Source of the DNA: Crocodylus rhombifer
Taxonomy: Eukaryota > Chordata > Crocodylia > Crocodylidae
Length of the DNA stretch: 64,000 nucleotides
NCBI GenBank assembly: GCA_038503035.1
Contig: JAVSML010000048.1
Coordinates: 746,541 to 810,540 of the forward strand
Direction of reading: 5' to 3'
The position numbers and the translations under genes were made by a program. Positions 1 to 12,766 of the stretch are shown here, one piece after another. Within the stretch, counting starts at the first letter, position 1. Every line of letters starts with the position of its first letter. The notes beneath the pieces were generated by a model. It did no database searches and was not told the origin of the DNA. It worked only from the letters and a program-made list of their open reading frames with translations.

Positions 1-1214
1 TTCCAAGCAGGATGTCTAGAGTTTAATTGTGTAGCAAATGTGGTAGGTTTAAGACATCTTTGTGTATAGGCAGCTGTGGGTTATTTTTTATTTTAGTCCA
101 TTTAGTTAAGGAATTTTTTTCTTCTTAATGGGGGGGAGGGTGCGTTACTAAGAATAGGGAGCCATTGAAGAGGGGTAGATCAAATTGTTCCTGTAGTAAT
201 TCTCATTGCTCGGTTGAGTCTGTATGTCAACCTTATCAGTATGAGCACTGCTTCATCAGATATGGTGATTATTCTACCCCAATCTGGTTACAAAGTGCTA
301 GATGACTGCTGACAAAGCAGCAGTGTTTTATCTGATATAAAATTGAGCTTATTCCCCACCCTACTCTTAATTTTTGTTACAGCTACTTCTTAGTCTGTTA
401 GTTCAGCTAGATTTCAGAGAGATCCAGCATGCTTAATGAGTAGGAAAAGTTTGATTCCATCAGAGTAAAGATCATCTTTCAGACTGTTAAGGGAAATTTC
501 TGAACATTTCTTTTTGCTGTTTATTCCCACGCAAGGGGAATTGGAGTGCGTTGGCTTTATATGGCTTCTTTTTAAGGTCCTTTCATTTATTTTTTTATTT
601 TTTTTTTAAAGGAAGAATTTACTTGTGTTTGACTGTTTTTGCCATAATTTCCCTAGGGATTCTTTAGTAGTTACAGCAAGTGGTTTCCCACTCAAACAAA
701 ACTAACCATCTGATTCTGCGAGGGAGACCATCTCCAAAGTACCAGGGTGGCACTGGACCAAGCATCCAAGCCAGAATTGTATGCCAGGCTTTTAGGATTG
801 TGCCAGTAACTAGGCCAGTTTTGGTGCCAGCTTTGAGGCAGACACACTATGCAGCATGTGGGTTTTAAATAACAAACAGGTGCCGATACGCAGTGCCACT
901 TGGGCATTTGCTCATTTTTCCATCTGCTTTTTGTACCAAATAGCAGTGGAGTGGTAAAGCTCGCCAGCGTTCCTTTTGTGCGAACATGAGAAACCACATC
1001 AAGGGGAGATTACAAGGACATGGAGACCATTGTCATTATTAGTTTTTTAAATAATTACCCACTAGATTTATAGTAATTCTTGAGAACTTGACAAAGGAAC
1101 TGGTGTCCTGAAGGAACTGGCTTTTTCAGTTGCGTGTCTACCACAACTCGTTGTGTGGGCACATCTAAAGAGGCCATTTACGGACATAAATTTGTCCGGT
1201 CTTGCCTTGTGCCA
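1..1214. other. Non-coding stretch, no gene seen
   Basis: AT-leaning sequence with T-rich runs near 577-610 and no open frame beyond about 100 codons. The overlapping short frames near 680-1000 lie on both strands in the same place, as chance frames do, and show no domain or motif I recognise. I see no repeat family, splice-flanked exon or RNA gene. Confidence 0.7.
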
Positions 1215-1492
1215 TTACCTTGTCGGTGGTAGTAGTAGTAGTAGTAGCAGTGCTAGTGTAGAAGACCCAGTGCAATAGGCAGTGAGCATGTCTGGTGGGA
1301 AATGAGGCCTTTTCTGGAGAACTTGCTTAGACAGATGCGACAAAGTATGGAAAGGGAAGCAAAGGCCAAGAGAGAAGTGACGTGGCCAAAATTGCACTGG
1401 GCAGATGGGCAGGGTCAGGAATATAGCCCAGGGTTCCGGACTCGCCATCCTGTGGCCCTAGTAAAGGGCGCTAGCCACTAGACCAAGCTGTA
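1215..1492 (-). repeat. MIR-like tRNA-derived SINE, minus strand
   Basis: Read on the minus strand, the head near 1480-1460 contains TGGTCTAGTGG, which fits a tRNA-type RNA polymerase III A box. It is followed by a degenerate B-box region and then by the words expected in this class, such as a gtcactt block after a gaccttgg-like stretch. Two other copies in this window (9.8 kb and 15.0 kb) share the same A-box word. SINEs of this class encode no protein and rely on LINE machinery. A short (GTA)n run at about 1225-1250 lies near its 3' end. Class assignment is by pattern; the exact family is not known to me. Confidence 0.65.
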
Positions 1493-4400
1493 TGTCGTCT
1501 GTGAGAGTCATCCTAAGCCTTTCTTCTTTGTGCCCAAGTCAACTCTGTCATTCCCCATGTCTCTTTCCCAGTGTTGGCAAGAATAGCATAGTAGACGGTT
1601 TCTCTTAACCTCTGCTTTCCTGTGTCTGCCCAAGTCAGCCAGGTTTTCCTGCTAAGTTTATCTGGTTTCTTCTGCATTGGGTCTCCATTGCTGCTTTTGA
1701 CTTTCAGCCCAGATCGTTGCTCTGTGGCTTGCCTGTCTAAAGGTGCCACAGACTGCACCCTGCACATTCGGGGAAGTCTCATGGAGCAGAAAGCTGCCTA
1801 TTCCCTTAATGCTGACTTTCCCCATGACCCTTAGAAAGGACTTCTTTATTCCATATTCTCTTGATTCTTTGGAGAGGTTTTACATATACTTTTTACAGCT
1901 ATAATTTGCTTTATACTGGTTGAGGTACTTTGGTGAAGGCATCATTGATCATACTGCAGCTGGTTGTTCAAATACTGGAGTGATGAAGTTCACAAAATAT
2001 TTGCTGACCCTTCCCAGTGTTGATCAGTGTATAAAGCCAGATTGCCAGTTTTTTTCTCATGAAAGATTTGAAGAAGTCTTGAGCACCCACCACTTCAGAG
2101 TCCACAAGGGTTGCATTCTCCTTACCTGACAGTGAGGCTCTAAAGGTCACTGATAATCCTTCAGATCTTGAATCCAATGTTACTTTTTGCAGCAGAACTA
2201 GTGAAAGCCACACGCCCCATTAAAATTTTGGTTTTTCAAACATATGCTGCATGTACACAGGAATTTTTGGAATATTGTCTTTATAAAGCACACAAAGCTC
2301 AAGGCAGCAGAAAAATAAATTTGGTACTTTGACAATTTATATACATTATTTCCAGAAACAATAAGATGTATTTGGTGAACAAATAAACAGCTGCTTGTCT
2401 CTGATGCCTTTGGGTGGCACAAGGCCAAACCTAATAAGTTTCCAAGGAGGACCTCTTTACTGAAGTGTTGGTTTACTACTTGTTTTCCTTTTATCTTTGG
2501 AAGTGTTCAATTTTGAGATTTATGGGCATGTTATTAGAAACTATGTCAATAGATGGAAGTGGGTGCTGCTGTTGTTGCTGTCAGTATTCCAGTGAATAAT
2601 TCTGAATTGGGTTTGAAGGTCCTGTTTCTTTTAAGAAGTCCTGGCAGACCAAAGTCAGGGTTTAAATGACCCAGCAAGGCTGGGTACAAATGAGGTTTTT
2701 AATCTTGAGCGCTAGGTATTTTAGCATGTTAATCTTACTGTTATTGTCCTGGAACTTTGCTAATCACGGCAGCGCACCTGTTCGTTCAAGATAGCAGCTC
2801 AGGAGGACTGACGGAGCAAAACATCATGGAAGTGTTTGGCACTTCCTCCAAGAAAAAAATTGATCACACATGTGGTATCACTGGGAGATTTCTTAGCTGT
2901 GCTACACATTTATGTTGCAATGCTTGCAATCAGTTGAATAAAGTATTCTGAACTAAAGGGGCGGTGGGGTGGGGGATGTTAATAATCAGGTCAAAAATAT
3001 AGACTGACCAAAACATGTGCCCAACCAACCTCTGTCCAAAAACTATATGCCCCCACGTCCCCCAGGAATAAAGCTCCAGTGCACTTGGGAAATGAGTTGA
3101 CACTTGCAGTTAGTAAGGAGGAGGCAGTACTGATAGATACTGCCCTTTGGTATTAGACTGACCCCGGGCCTGGGATCATGTGCACAGAGGACTGGAAGCT
3201 CCATGCTGGTCTCCGGGTGCCGGGAGTGATGTTGGCAGAAGAGATCTGCAGTGGAAGCTAATGCAGTGCTCGTTGTTATAGGAACTTGCCTTTAGCTTCT
3301 TGGGATGATGCCACATAGAGAAGCCACATCCAGCCATTGGTCAACATGTGGAGAGCTCTTGGAAGACTTTCCAAAGATCTTTGGGGATGATACTACGGTG
3401 GCATTTAGCTTGCTGTCATTTTGAGAGAGACCGGAGCTGTGTTTCCTCCCCTTTTTATCTCCTCCCTTCCACCGTGGCTTCTTGCATTGAATCGGCAGAT
3501 GAAGTCATGACTCTATCAGCTCTCTTGTTTTTTCAGCCACAAATGCAACAAGAGATGTTTCAAGTGTATTTTCATGCAACAGGCATTAGAAAGTAAGTGG
3601 GAGAGTTCCCTTCAAGCGCTTTTGTAAACGTATATCTAAAGAGAAGTACGTATTTTGTAACCAGCCTCATCTTTACTGGAACAGATTGAATATTTTTTCA
3701 CACTATACATTGGGAGTATTGCGCATCAATTTTGAAAGCTGATGACCACAAGAACATGGGATGGGATACAAGCATGGCCCCGACTTGGAGCCCAAGCAAA
3801 TCAACTCCATTGCCTGTACTCCAATTGAGTGCAGGAGTCCCCATGCGTGCATCTGCTGGTATAATTCAGGTCCACCGTTCATCTTTTAGAATCAGTAACT
3901 TTCATGATATGAGAAATGTCCATGAATTGTTCCCTGGGCTGTCGTGCAGCATGCCCTTTGCAATCGCTTTGATTATACAATGGAGTAAATACGAAACGCT
4001 GAGTGCAAAGCTTACCAAGAGATCCCACCAGGCTTCAGTATTTTACCCTGCCACAGGGTACCATGACTGGATATGGCCCATATTGGGACTGTGGTTTTGA
4101 ATACAAACACTGGGACTGAAGTAAGAAACCTTAAAAAATATCCCACGCTCTTGTTGAAGATTTCTAAGGTTAGGGAAGAAAGACTGGGTCAAATTCTGCT
4201 CTTGGTTACACTGCTGAAAGCTGGGAGTTGCTTCAGATGACTGTGGGGTAGCAAAGGAGGGTTTGGATAACTGCCGTCATTAAATAAGTTAGCAAAGAAA
4301 TGACGTGTAGTGCTATCTTCCTGGCAAGCTTCCTGGAAAATCCATGTCAATGCATGTGTGGGTCCTGATGGCACAACCCCTCAGCGCACTGGTCCCATTA

Positions 4401-4774
4401 ATGGTGTTGAGAGTTTTATATGTAAAGGGCTTGCTGGTTTGGACCTTTACAAGCCTTTTCTTGCTTAGACCCTGTGGCAGTGTTACTGCTGAACACAGGG
4501 CATTCTGGACTCTGCGGTTCTACCCAGTTACTCTGCAGTGAATGAGTGTCTTGTAGTTTATTTACCCAGGAGAAATCAGCTGAGATGAAGCATCTGGTTT
4601 TCAGCAAGGCCCTCCTTTTTTTCTTTTTACCCAGGTTTCCAGCTGGGTTGATAAAGGCACAAGGAAGTTTTGCAGTGATCTGCCCTGGGTCACCAGTGAA
4701 TCAATGCTTTATTTTAGATTTTTTTTTTTTTTTTAAGTAAACTTCATAGCTCCCAGTCCTAGTAGTAATTGCTG
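1493..4774. other. Non-coding stretch with one weak candidate exon
   Basis: No gene recognised. Frames such as 3732-4100 (122 codons) have no recognisable domain and no supporting signals. A short splice-flanked segment at 3537-3592 is listed separately. Poly-T at about 4719-4733 is simple sequence. Confidence 0.65.
3537..3592 (+). other. Weak candidate exon with good splice signals
   Basis: A pyrimidine-rich tract ending in ttttttcag at 3536 is followed by 56 bases and then by AA|GTAAGT, close to the consensus donor. The segment is open in two frames, one of which gives a glutamine-rich peptide (PQMQQEMFQVYFHATGIRK). Its length is not a multiple of three, so it would shift frame if skipped. 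I do not recognise the peptide. Signals this good occur by chance in tens of kilobases, so this is only a lead. Confidence 0.2.
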
Positions 4775-4814
4775 AAGTTGCATAGCTATATTATATAATA
4801 TAGCTATGCAACTT
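4775..4814. repeat. Perfect 40-bp AT-rich palindrome
   Basis: The two 20-base halves are exact reverse complements with no spacer: the left half starts aagttgcatagc and the right half ends gctatgcaactt. It is followed by further AT-rich alternating sequence to about 4840. Such a sequence can extrude as a cruciform or fold as a perfect hairpin. Nothing here shows a function. Confidence 0.95.
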
Positions 4815-5299
4815 TATATATATAAACTTTATATATATTGTACTGATAAGATAATATCTCTATCTGCTGGGTGTATGTATATAGATGAGTCCAGCCGAAT
4901 TTTGGAGGGTTTTTCAAATTTGAAAAATAAACTGATCAAAATGAAATGTGTTTGTTTTTATATGTAACAACTGGAAATACAAGCTGGACTAGGGAGGTAT
5001 ATCAGTGACCAGAAATACTTCTATGGATTCTATTCTATATACATTGAGATTGAGTTCAAATGTTGTAGTTGATCATTTAGTTGACTGGGTGTTGGGGCAT
5101 GTACATTATTACATTGGAGATGTTGGAAGTGCCAAGCCACCTTTTCCTAATGCAGCCTCCATGAATTTGTTGTTTCATTGCTAGGAAGGATCCCATGCTA
5201 GGAGTTGGGTTTACCCTTTTCCATTGGGCAAATACTTCCATATTGTCTGAAGGCAGCTGAAATGGACCCGGTCTCTAGCTTACCCCAGCCATGGATAGA

Positions 5300-5585
5300 G
5301 CTCCCTGCAGTGCCGGATTTAGGCTTAAGCCACTTAAGCTACAGTTTAGGACCTCTCAATATGAGGGGCCTCTAAATAAGAAAAAATATATGGACTCAAT
5401 ACCAAGTTTTATAATAATCAGTTGCTAATTAAGGGAGATATGGGAAAATGACTCTCTAAATATGGACGTTTTTGTTCTAACATGACAAAAATATACATAC
5501 GTTGAATTATTTTTGTCATATGGGGCCTCTTAAACTGGACATCGTTTAGGGCCTCAGCATGCTATAATCCAGCACTGGCTCCCTG
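5300..5585. mobile_element. hAT-type non-autonomous element with perfect 8-bp target duplication
   Basis: The element proper spans 5308-5577 (270 bp). It starts CAGTGCCGGATTTAGGC, and the reverse complement of its end is CAGTGCTGGATTATAGC, so the terminal inverted repeats match at 13 of 17 positions. It is flanked by identical octamers gctccctg at 5300-5307 and 5578-5585. An 8-bp duplication with CAG-starting termini is the hallmark of the hAT superfamily. It has no transposase frame and must have been mobilised in trans. An internal 12-bp perfect inverted repeat sits at 5482-5493 and 5508-5519. The intact duplication argues for a single clean insertion. Confidence 0.9.
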
Positions 5586-6899
5586 CATCATTCCAGAGCA
5601 TCTTTGAGCACAGTAATTGATGTCACAGTTTTGGAAGTGCAGGTCTGGTAGCAACTGAACAACACTTACAAGAGCATATGTGACATCTTTCCTTTAGCGT
5701 GACAGAATGGGAGGTGAGGTATGTATCCTCAGCCCTACAAGAAGAGGAAGGCAATGATCTAGGGAGTACTGTCCTACAGTTGTGTCTGGAATAACCCCAA
5801 GGACTGGTACCATTTGTTTCTGTAGAGAAAAGCTGCCTCTTTGTCTGCAACCTTATGTAGGACTGGATCCAGCCTTGGATTTTCCACCAGGCTTTGTATC
5901 TTGATTTCCTTACTACCACTCCTTTGGCAAGCTTGTGTTGTCAAAGAGCTGCACTATAAGGTGCTGTGCTGAAGGAGCACGTGCCCAGTGCGCCCATGCC
6001 ACCTCCCATAATGGATGCTGGACATGAGCCAGTACCCTCTCTCTCTTTTTGTGGTCCTACAGTGTGCAGGGCCCAGGCATGCCACGCCGTTCTGCATGCT
6101 CCCTGCTGCAGTCCTGCACCGCTAGAATAAGGCACAGCCGAGCATGAAAAGACTCAGCAGCAGAAACCAAACAGTTAAAGTCCTATCTGTGAGTGAGATC
6201 CTGTATGAAAACAAGCCTCCTGCTGCTGTTAAAGGGACAACAGAGCCATAAATGTCTATAGTGTTGCACAAGATTGCATCTTGTGCGTTTCCTGCAGGCC
6301 CCGCCAAGTTGCATGTCTCGGCCTTCTCTAGTTGCTTGCAACTGGGTTCGGGCAGTGTTGTCTGTCCGTCTTGCTTGGGCCCCAAGCTGAAGCGCAGCCT
6401 GGCTGTAAATCTCTGCACCCCTTACATAATGTAGATTGGCTACAGGCTTATTATTATGGCTTATTAAATTTGCATGTTGCTTTCATTAAACCTTTAGCAG
6501 CTATGTTTTTTAAAGGAGAGGGAAGAAAAAGAGGAGTTCACCCAGAGCCAGAATTAGTCATTTGAGAATTAAAGTTTGCTTTTCATTTGTTTGCAGTTGA
6601 AAGAGGCTGCTTTTTTGGGAGGAAAAACCATTGGGCTGAAGAGCTGCGCACAATGCATGGGGAAGAGAATGGCACTCGCTTTTAGCTATAGCTGTTTGGT
6701 TTCTGCTGCTTTTACTGTCATTCCCTGCTGTTGCTTTCCTTTTGTTAAGAGGAGGTTATGTGCTGATGGCAGCTTCCTGTGAGCAGGCAGAACACGGGTA
6801 GCAGCAATGCAAACTCTGCAACTTTCCAGAGCTTTGACTTGAAGTCACCTCCAGGTGAGAGAGATGTCCTTTTTTCTTGCTTGCTCAGATCTTTGCTTC
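5586..6899. other. Non-coding stretch, no gene seen
   Basis: Mostly unique-looking sequence. Overlapping frames on both strands between 5.6 and 6.8 kb have no recognisable motif. A good-looking donor, CAG|GTGAGA, occurs near 6853, but no convincing acceptor and coding frame accompany it. Confidence 0.65.
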
Positions 6900-7262
6900 C
6901 CTGTAGAGATGGGCAGCATGTTTTTAGATAGCAGCCTTCAACTCCCTGCAGGGTGGTTGCAAAGAGGATGGAGCTGGACTGTTCTCAGTGGTGGCCGATG
7001 ACAGGACAAGGAGCAACGGGATCAAGTTGCAGCAAGGGAGGTTTAGGTTGGAGATTAGGAAAAACTTTTTCACTAGGAGGGTGGTGAAACACTGATATAG
7101 ATTACCCAAAGAGGTATTCTCCATTCTTGGAGGTTTTGAAGACCTGGCTTGACACAGCTCTGGCTGGGATGGTGTAATTGGAGCTTTGAGCAGGAGGTTG
7201 AACTAGATGTGACCTGCTGAGGTCCCTTCCAACCCTTACTTTCTATGATTGTATGATTCAGG
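6900..7262 (+). mobile_element. CR1 LINE 3' end (5'-truncated)
   Basis: The plus-strand translation near 6979-7090 gives the CR1 ORF2 C-terminus: a block reading [20 protein letters not shown], then IRKNFFTRR and RVVKH. This is followed by stops and by the CR1 3' UTR words gaggtcccttccaaccc and the octamer-like tail tctatgattgtatgatt ending near 7260. The reverse transcriptase region is absent, as expected for the 5' truncation common in CR1. It is a dead copy with several in-frame stops. Confidence 0.9.
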
Positions 7263-9779
7263 TGGGTCTGAGACTATGCTGTAGTCTCATATAGTACATG
7301 TATCACTGTACTAGTGGTGAGCACCATTGAGGAAGGCCTGAAACATGGTGAAGAGCTTGGGTCACACAGTTCAGTCTTTTCATCCCATCTTCTCCACCAG
7401 GGAAGACTTCTGCATCCAGCGGCAAGTTTTTGTTTTAGTAGGTACTTCAGTTCTGTAATATTTAATATAGAGTGTTGGTTCTACTGCCAGTTGCAAATAT
7501 TCAAAAATCATGTGGCCTTCTGGGTTTTGAGCCATGGGGGCACTCGACTCAGGCTTTCAAATTTTTCTTTGTAACCACAAGGTCTACAAAATGTTCTTCT
7601 GTGAAAGTGCTGTTTCCTAATCAGGGGAGAGTCCAGGGGCTTCACAAAATACACTATGCCATGAGTCTGGTGACAGAATTGTACAAGTCGATAATACTGA
7701 TGTACGTGTACTGGTCAGCAGCTCCTCTTCGCCCATAGGAGAGACGCCACATGCTCATTTTAAGATATTCTTTTAGACCCATGTTTGGAAGTAAATACTT
7801 TGTTTTCAATCTTGGCTAGAATTGAACAGCACGCTTAGAGATGTACCTAATTTCCAGTTTCTTCATCTTTCCATTCCCCCTTGGTAGTTTCTTGCCTTAC
7901 CTATGTCTTTAAAACACATCATTAGGTTTTAAATGAGAATGTGTTTTATGCAGGAATCGGAGCCGTACACAGCAAGAGCTCTGTTTAAAACAAGGTAGAG
8001 TTGGTATGAACATCTCCAGGCTGCTCCGAAGATAAGCCACAAGCTTGACTGGGAGGATGGGAGGGAGCTCGCTATCCATAGCCTCTCCAGATTGTCTGCC
8101 AAATGCATCAAGAAATATGCTAATTAAATACAAATGTATGATGGAAACTAGAGATGGGACAGACCAATGAGACTCTACTCTTCTTCCATCTCCCTTTCTC
8201 CATGTTCCCTCTAGCAAGCACCTGTTGGCTTTTGTGTTTTGGAAGATGGATCTTCTACACTTTGATCACTTATCGCACATTGGAACTAATTCCTCTTCTA
8301 CCCATGTGTTGACTTCATCTACTTGCTGCTAAGTCCATTTGTTATTTGGCTCTTTTAAGCTTTTTTCTGTCAGCCATCTGATCAGTTTTGTTGCTTACCT
8401 TTTGACTTTCCTCCAATTTCCCAATGTGTTTTGGGCCCTAGAGATGAAGTCAATTTTTCAGTCATGCCAGAACTAAGATTGAACCTTTGGTTGTTTTGTG
8501 ATGTGCTGTATATATGTCATCCAGAACTGTACTGGTACTTTCTTACTGCAGCTATGTTATATTGCTAAGTCCTGTCTAGTTTGCTTTCCATTCTTACCCC
8601 TGGGGTCTTCTTACATATGATAGTTTTCCCTGGGTTTTTCATTCCCATTGAAGAGGAAATTAGGAAGCTTGACAATTGCCTTTCCTAACAATAACTAGTG
8701 TAGACTACAGGATGTTACACCGATGGAGATCTCTGCTGGCCATTTGTTATGTTATATCAGTTGAGGCCTCAGCTGTGCATATATTTCTGTAATTGAGAAA
8801 TCACCATGTATAAACACCAATTTAGGACTTGTAAAGAGAGATTTGAAACAGGATTGAAAATTGAACCGAGGGCCCATTAATGAAGTGTCGTTGAGTTTGA
8901 TGTCAATCAAATTGCTCTAAGTCATGCTAAAACAACAGTATGCACCGAGCAAAATTGCTTACTACGTTCTGGCTTGGGCAGCTGAGTTCCTGGACATAAA
9001 TAGACCCATCTAATTTAGGTTCAATGCATAACTTTTGTAGAGAAGCTTTTAATTAAGTTCTGGAGAGAGAGATTTATAAGAGCAGCGACAGTTGCTCTTA
9101 ACCCATCCACTGCGGTTCCCCATAGAAACCCCAGGAGAGCAGAGTGTGGCCATTGTTTTAAATTGATTTTGGTGATGTTTCGTTCAGACGTAGAACCCAT
9201 GCCCAAGGGTCCGTGCGAGTGCCCTTTGGGAAACCGCCTGTGCTGATGGGCTTACAGGAAATGACTGCACCGGGACTGAGAGGGGAGGGAGAAAATGCAC
9301 TACACACCCTGCTCCCCCTCTCCCTTTTTTCTCTTTGGCACCACATAAAACAACGTCTCATCTGGTACAGCATGCTGTTCTTAATGAGCTCGCTGTCTCC
9401 GTGCCACCCAGGATGGGTCTGGTTCTTGTTGCGTGCACACCAAAGCAGCTCTTTGCAGGAGAACAAAGGTTTCCCAGTGCAGCTAGTTTTTCAGCAACAA
9501 TTACTTGCCTAATGGCCTGGGGAGTGTCCTAGAAGCAGCGTACTCGAACAGCCCCTGAAGGGAGAGCATGATTGGAAGCGGTGTCCTTCTCTGGGGCTTG
9601 GAAGCCAGTATCCATATGAGATCCTTGCATGTCAGCCACCATGTCTTGCTTCTGCTTTCAGGCTACATTGCATTGAAGTAAACTACTTTTTTTTTTTTTT
9701 CCTGCGTGCTTCCTGATGTCAGCTCCAGCCTTCAGTTGTATGCAGAAGTGACTGTAATGGGGACCCCCACTTTGTGCAC
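7263..9779. other. Non-coding stretch, possible worn LINE remnants
   Basis: No gene recognised. Between about 8360 and 8700 the words resemble antisense CR1 or L3 sequence (ccagaactg with pyrimidine-rich context), but they are too decayed to call. Overlapping frames at 9.16-9.53 kb on both strands have no motif. Confidence 0.55.
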
Positions 9780-9990
9780 AGGAGGAAGGGAGGGTGGTCC
9801 AGTGGACAGGGCTCTGGACTGGGTCTCGATTTCCAACGCAAACAGTGTGATGTTAGGCAAGTGGCTCCGTCTACAATATGGCTCAGTTCCCCGGCTGTAA
9901 CCTGCAGATAATGCTTCAGTGCAACACAAAGAAAACTGTATTAGGACTGAATGGGACTGTAAGGCACCTTGATATGATAGTGATGGGTGT
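9780..9990 (+). repeat. MIR-like tRNA-derived SINE, plus strand
   Basis: TGGTCCAGTGG near 9797-9807 fits a pol III A box and is shared with the copy at 15.0 kb. It is followed by the MIR-type order of blocks: gtgatgttaggcaagtggct, then ctcagttccccggctgtaa, then cagataatg. No protein is encoded. The B box is degenerate, so this copy is unlikely to be transcribed from its own promoter. Confidence 0.7.
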
Positions 9991-10344
9991 GGGGGGGGTG
10001 GGTTAGGCTCTCCTCTGTCACTGTACTGGTTTGTCGGAGTTCAGGGGAAGACCCCTCTGAAGAAGCAGCATCTTCTTGGTGACAGTACTGGGAAAAATAG
10101 TATTATAACTGGCTCAGCTTCTGGGATCCATCCACCAGCAGGAGTGGAGCAAGTAGGCTGTTGTACCCTGCCAGTTAGGAACTGTAGAACTGATTGACCT
10201 TGCCTAAGAGCTCCAAAGCCAGTCTAGGAGCCGGCATCAAGATCTACGGGCCAGACTTAGGGCTGTTTGTGCAAGTAAAGTATTTCAGGACTGCACCCGT
10301 GCGTGGGATTTGCCAAAGGCATTTTAAATAAATCCTGCAGAGAT

Positions 10345-10383
10345 TCAGGAACTTTCCTCCTCCCTTTCCCCATGTGGGTGACT
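10345..10383 (+). repeat. 39-bp exact direct repeat, copy 1
   Basis: This 39-base block, starting tcaggaactttcc and ending catgtgggtgact, recurs without mismatch at 13208-13246 in the same orientation. The flanks are not obviously similar, so it is either the shared core of an old repeat or a recent small duplication. Confidence 0.9.
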
Positions 10384-12766
10384 ATATTAATACTTCAGTG
10401 ATGCAGAATAAAAATGTGTTATGTCGAGCTAAAATTAAGTTTAAATTTTTTTGCTTATCTTTTGAATTTTTTTTTTTTTTTTTTTTTTTTTAGAGACAGC
10501 ATATCATAAAGAAGCAGTGCAGTGGAGGTCTGACCAAAATGGACCAAATGTGTTGTACCTCTGACATAGTCTTGAGTTCGGCATGGTCTCATTTCCATTG
10601 AAGTGCATTCACATCATCCGTAGCACATGAATGTTGTAAACTGTGACATGCCAAGAATAGCCTAACAAGGGATTCAGGTTCCAGAAGCTTTCAGAGAGTG
10701 GGAAAACTCATCTAGAAAATACAAGCGAGCTGCAGGCCCATTTCAGTGTTCGCTCATGGACTGGATGGGAAATTGCAAACCACACCATGCTTTCTTGTAG
10801 CTCATTTGCTAGCTTGCAGAGCCTTGCAGCTACAAGACAGTGAATTCACAACCTGCCCAGGGATTTTGGCTTTTAAACTATGCCGGCACTGAAGTGCTGG
10901 GAGGAAGCTGCTCTGAGAGAGTTGCTGTACTTCAGATGACAGGTTTTAATGGGCATTTCTCTTCTAAATCTGCTGTCTCTGGCCAGCCAGTTAAATAGTA
11001 ATGCTCTTGTGGCATGTTCATACAAAGCCGGTGATAACCACAGCGCCCAGTCTTCTCACCTCTTTGAAACAGGTTATGAGCTCCAAGATGATATGTGAGC
11101 TTCTGCAAAGTATAGAATGGCTGCTCTAGTTGCCTGCCCAGTCACTAACGAGAGACTGGGCATTGCTTGTAGGCTTTGGGCAATGCAACCATGCAGAACA
11201 AAACAGCTAAACAACCCACAAAACCATGCTCTTGCTTAACCAGCATTTTCCGGAGGATTAGGTTAGTTTGCTTGATAGAACGTACTAGCTGGTGCAAGAA
11301 CCACTGTGGATGTACTCCAGTTCCTCAGGGTGTATTCATATGCCCTGTCGATGATGTGCCAGCTTACAATGCAAGGCAGTTGAAATCGCTCCTTCAGACC
11401 TTGACTGGGGCTGTCCACTTGCATGGGCCACTCAAGGCTGTCACTAGTGGGTCACTATTAGACAGCTTGATCTATAGAGGGAACCACCCGCATTTGAAGA
11501 ACAGATGCACTGAGAAGTACTGGGCAATGAGAAGGCTCCAGTGTGGAGTTAACGAGAAATTAGAGACATGGCCAGAAATGGTTAGATAGACAGAGATTAT
11601 GCTTAAGATAGTTTTTCTTTCATTTTGATCTGTGACAGCCGTTTGGCTGAATCTAAATCAATTAATCTTCTCTAGTACAAACACAGAGTCGTTTATTTGG
11701 CAAAGGGATGGTGGCGGGTGAGGGACACATTGTGCCGGTGGCTAGCCGCATGGAGGCTGCAGTCTGGAAGGGTTTCCTTTTCCTTGATAAATGTATTGCT
11801 TTCTTTTTGTGTGCTTGTTAAAGTGCTTGCAATGTTTCTGGTGCAAATAAATTGGCTGGGTTTGGAGTCTGCCAGCCTCGGCATAGGTGCACGGTAGTTG
11901 GGGGGCCGTTGCTACTTTTGGGGCCTATGCTGCACGTGGTAGCTGTAGTGAACCTCGAGGGATTTAGAGGTTGTGTTTTACCCAAACAAACTTTATCCAA
12001 ACCCTCTCTGCCTCGGTTCCTGGGTTAACTGTACTGAGCTGGAATGACCTTCCATGTGGCGAGGTACCTCGTGGTACCTTAGCACCTGGTCCTGACAAGA
12101 ACCAGGGATTTGCAGAGGTGCCTCAAAAAGGGGGGGAAAAAACCAAACAAACAAGAATGAAAAGCCAGACCTTTCCACAACTTTCAACACAACATTTTGG
12201 TTCTAGTTTTGGGTGCATGCCCAAAAAAGTTATGGAAGTTCACTTTGCTTTCATGTATGAAATGCCGTCCTCCTTTCTCGCCTCTTCTCCCCCGCCCTAC
12301 TCAACAGGAATAAATCCCAGGCGTCCTCTACGGCAGAGTCTATCAACACGGTCAGTGCTCAGCCAGGTGCTTCCACTGTGCAGAAAGGAGGCATTGGTCT
12401 GTTCTCCCCAAAGCAACAAATCCCTGGGAGAGGCTGGAAACTTGGCAATGGCATTTTCTCTATGTACTTAAAGCAGGCCCATAATGTCACTAGCGGAGAG
12501 ATTTTAATTGTTCCTCCTTTCTAAACTTCTCACTTCATCTGTGGTTTGAACTTTGAAAAGAAAAATAATGGATTTTTAAAACCCAATTAAAGCACTGCTG
12601 TTAATATGTCTGCTCCTTTTAAGGGCTGAACCCAGCTGTCTTTGAAGATGACACCATGGTATTATATTCACTAAACAAACGCATTAATAAATTCCATATT
12701 TTAGGTCTTTGCCATGAAGCCGTGGACTCTTATGTTCCTAGTAATTTATCCTTTCCTGTATTTCAG

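Noticed and set aside
8360..8700. Possible antisense CR1 or L3 remnant
   Set aside because: Only short words fit the family and the order is uncertain; too decayed to annotate as an element.
11971..12471. 166-codon open frame on the plus strand
   Set aside because: It is the longest frame outside CR1, but it has no domain, protein-like composition or splice support, and an antisense frame overlaps it.
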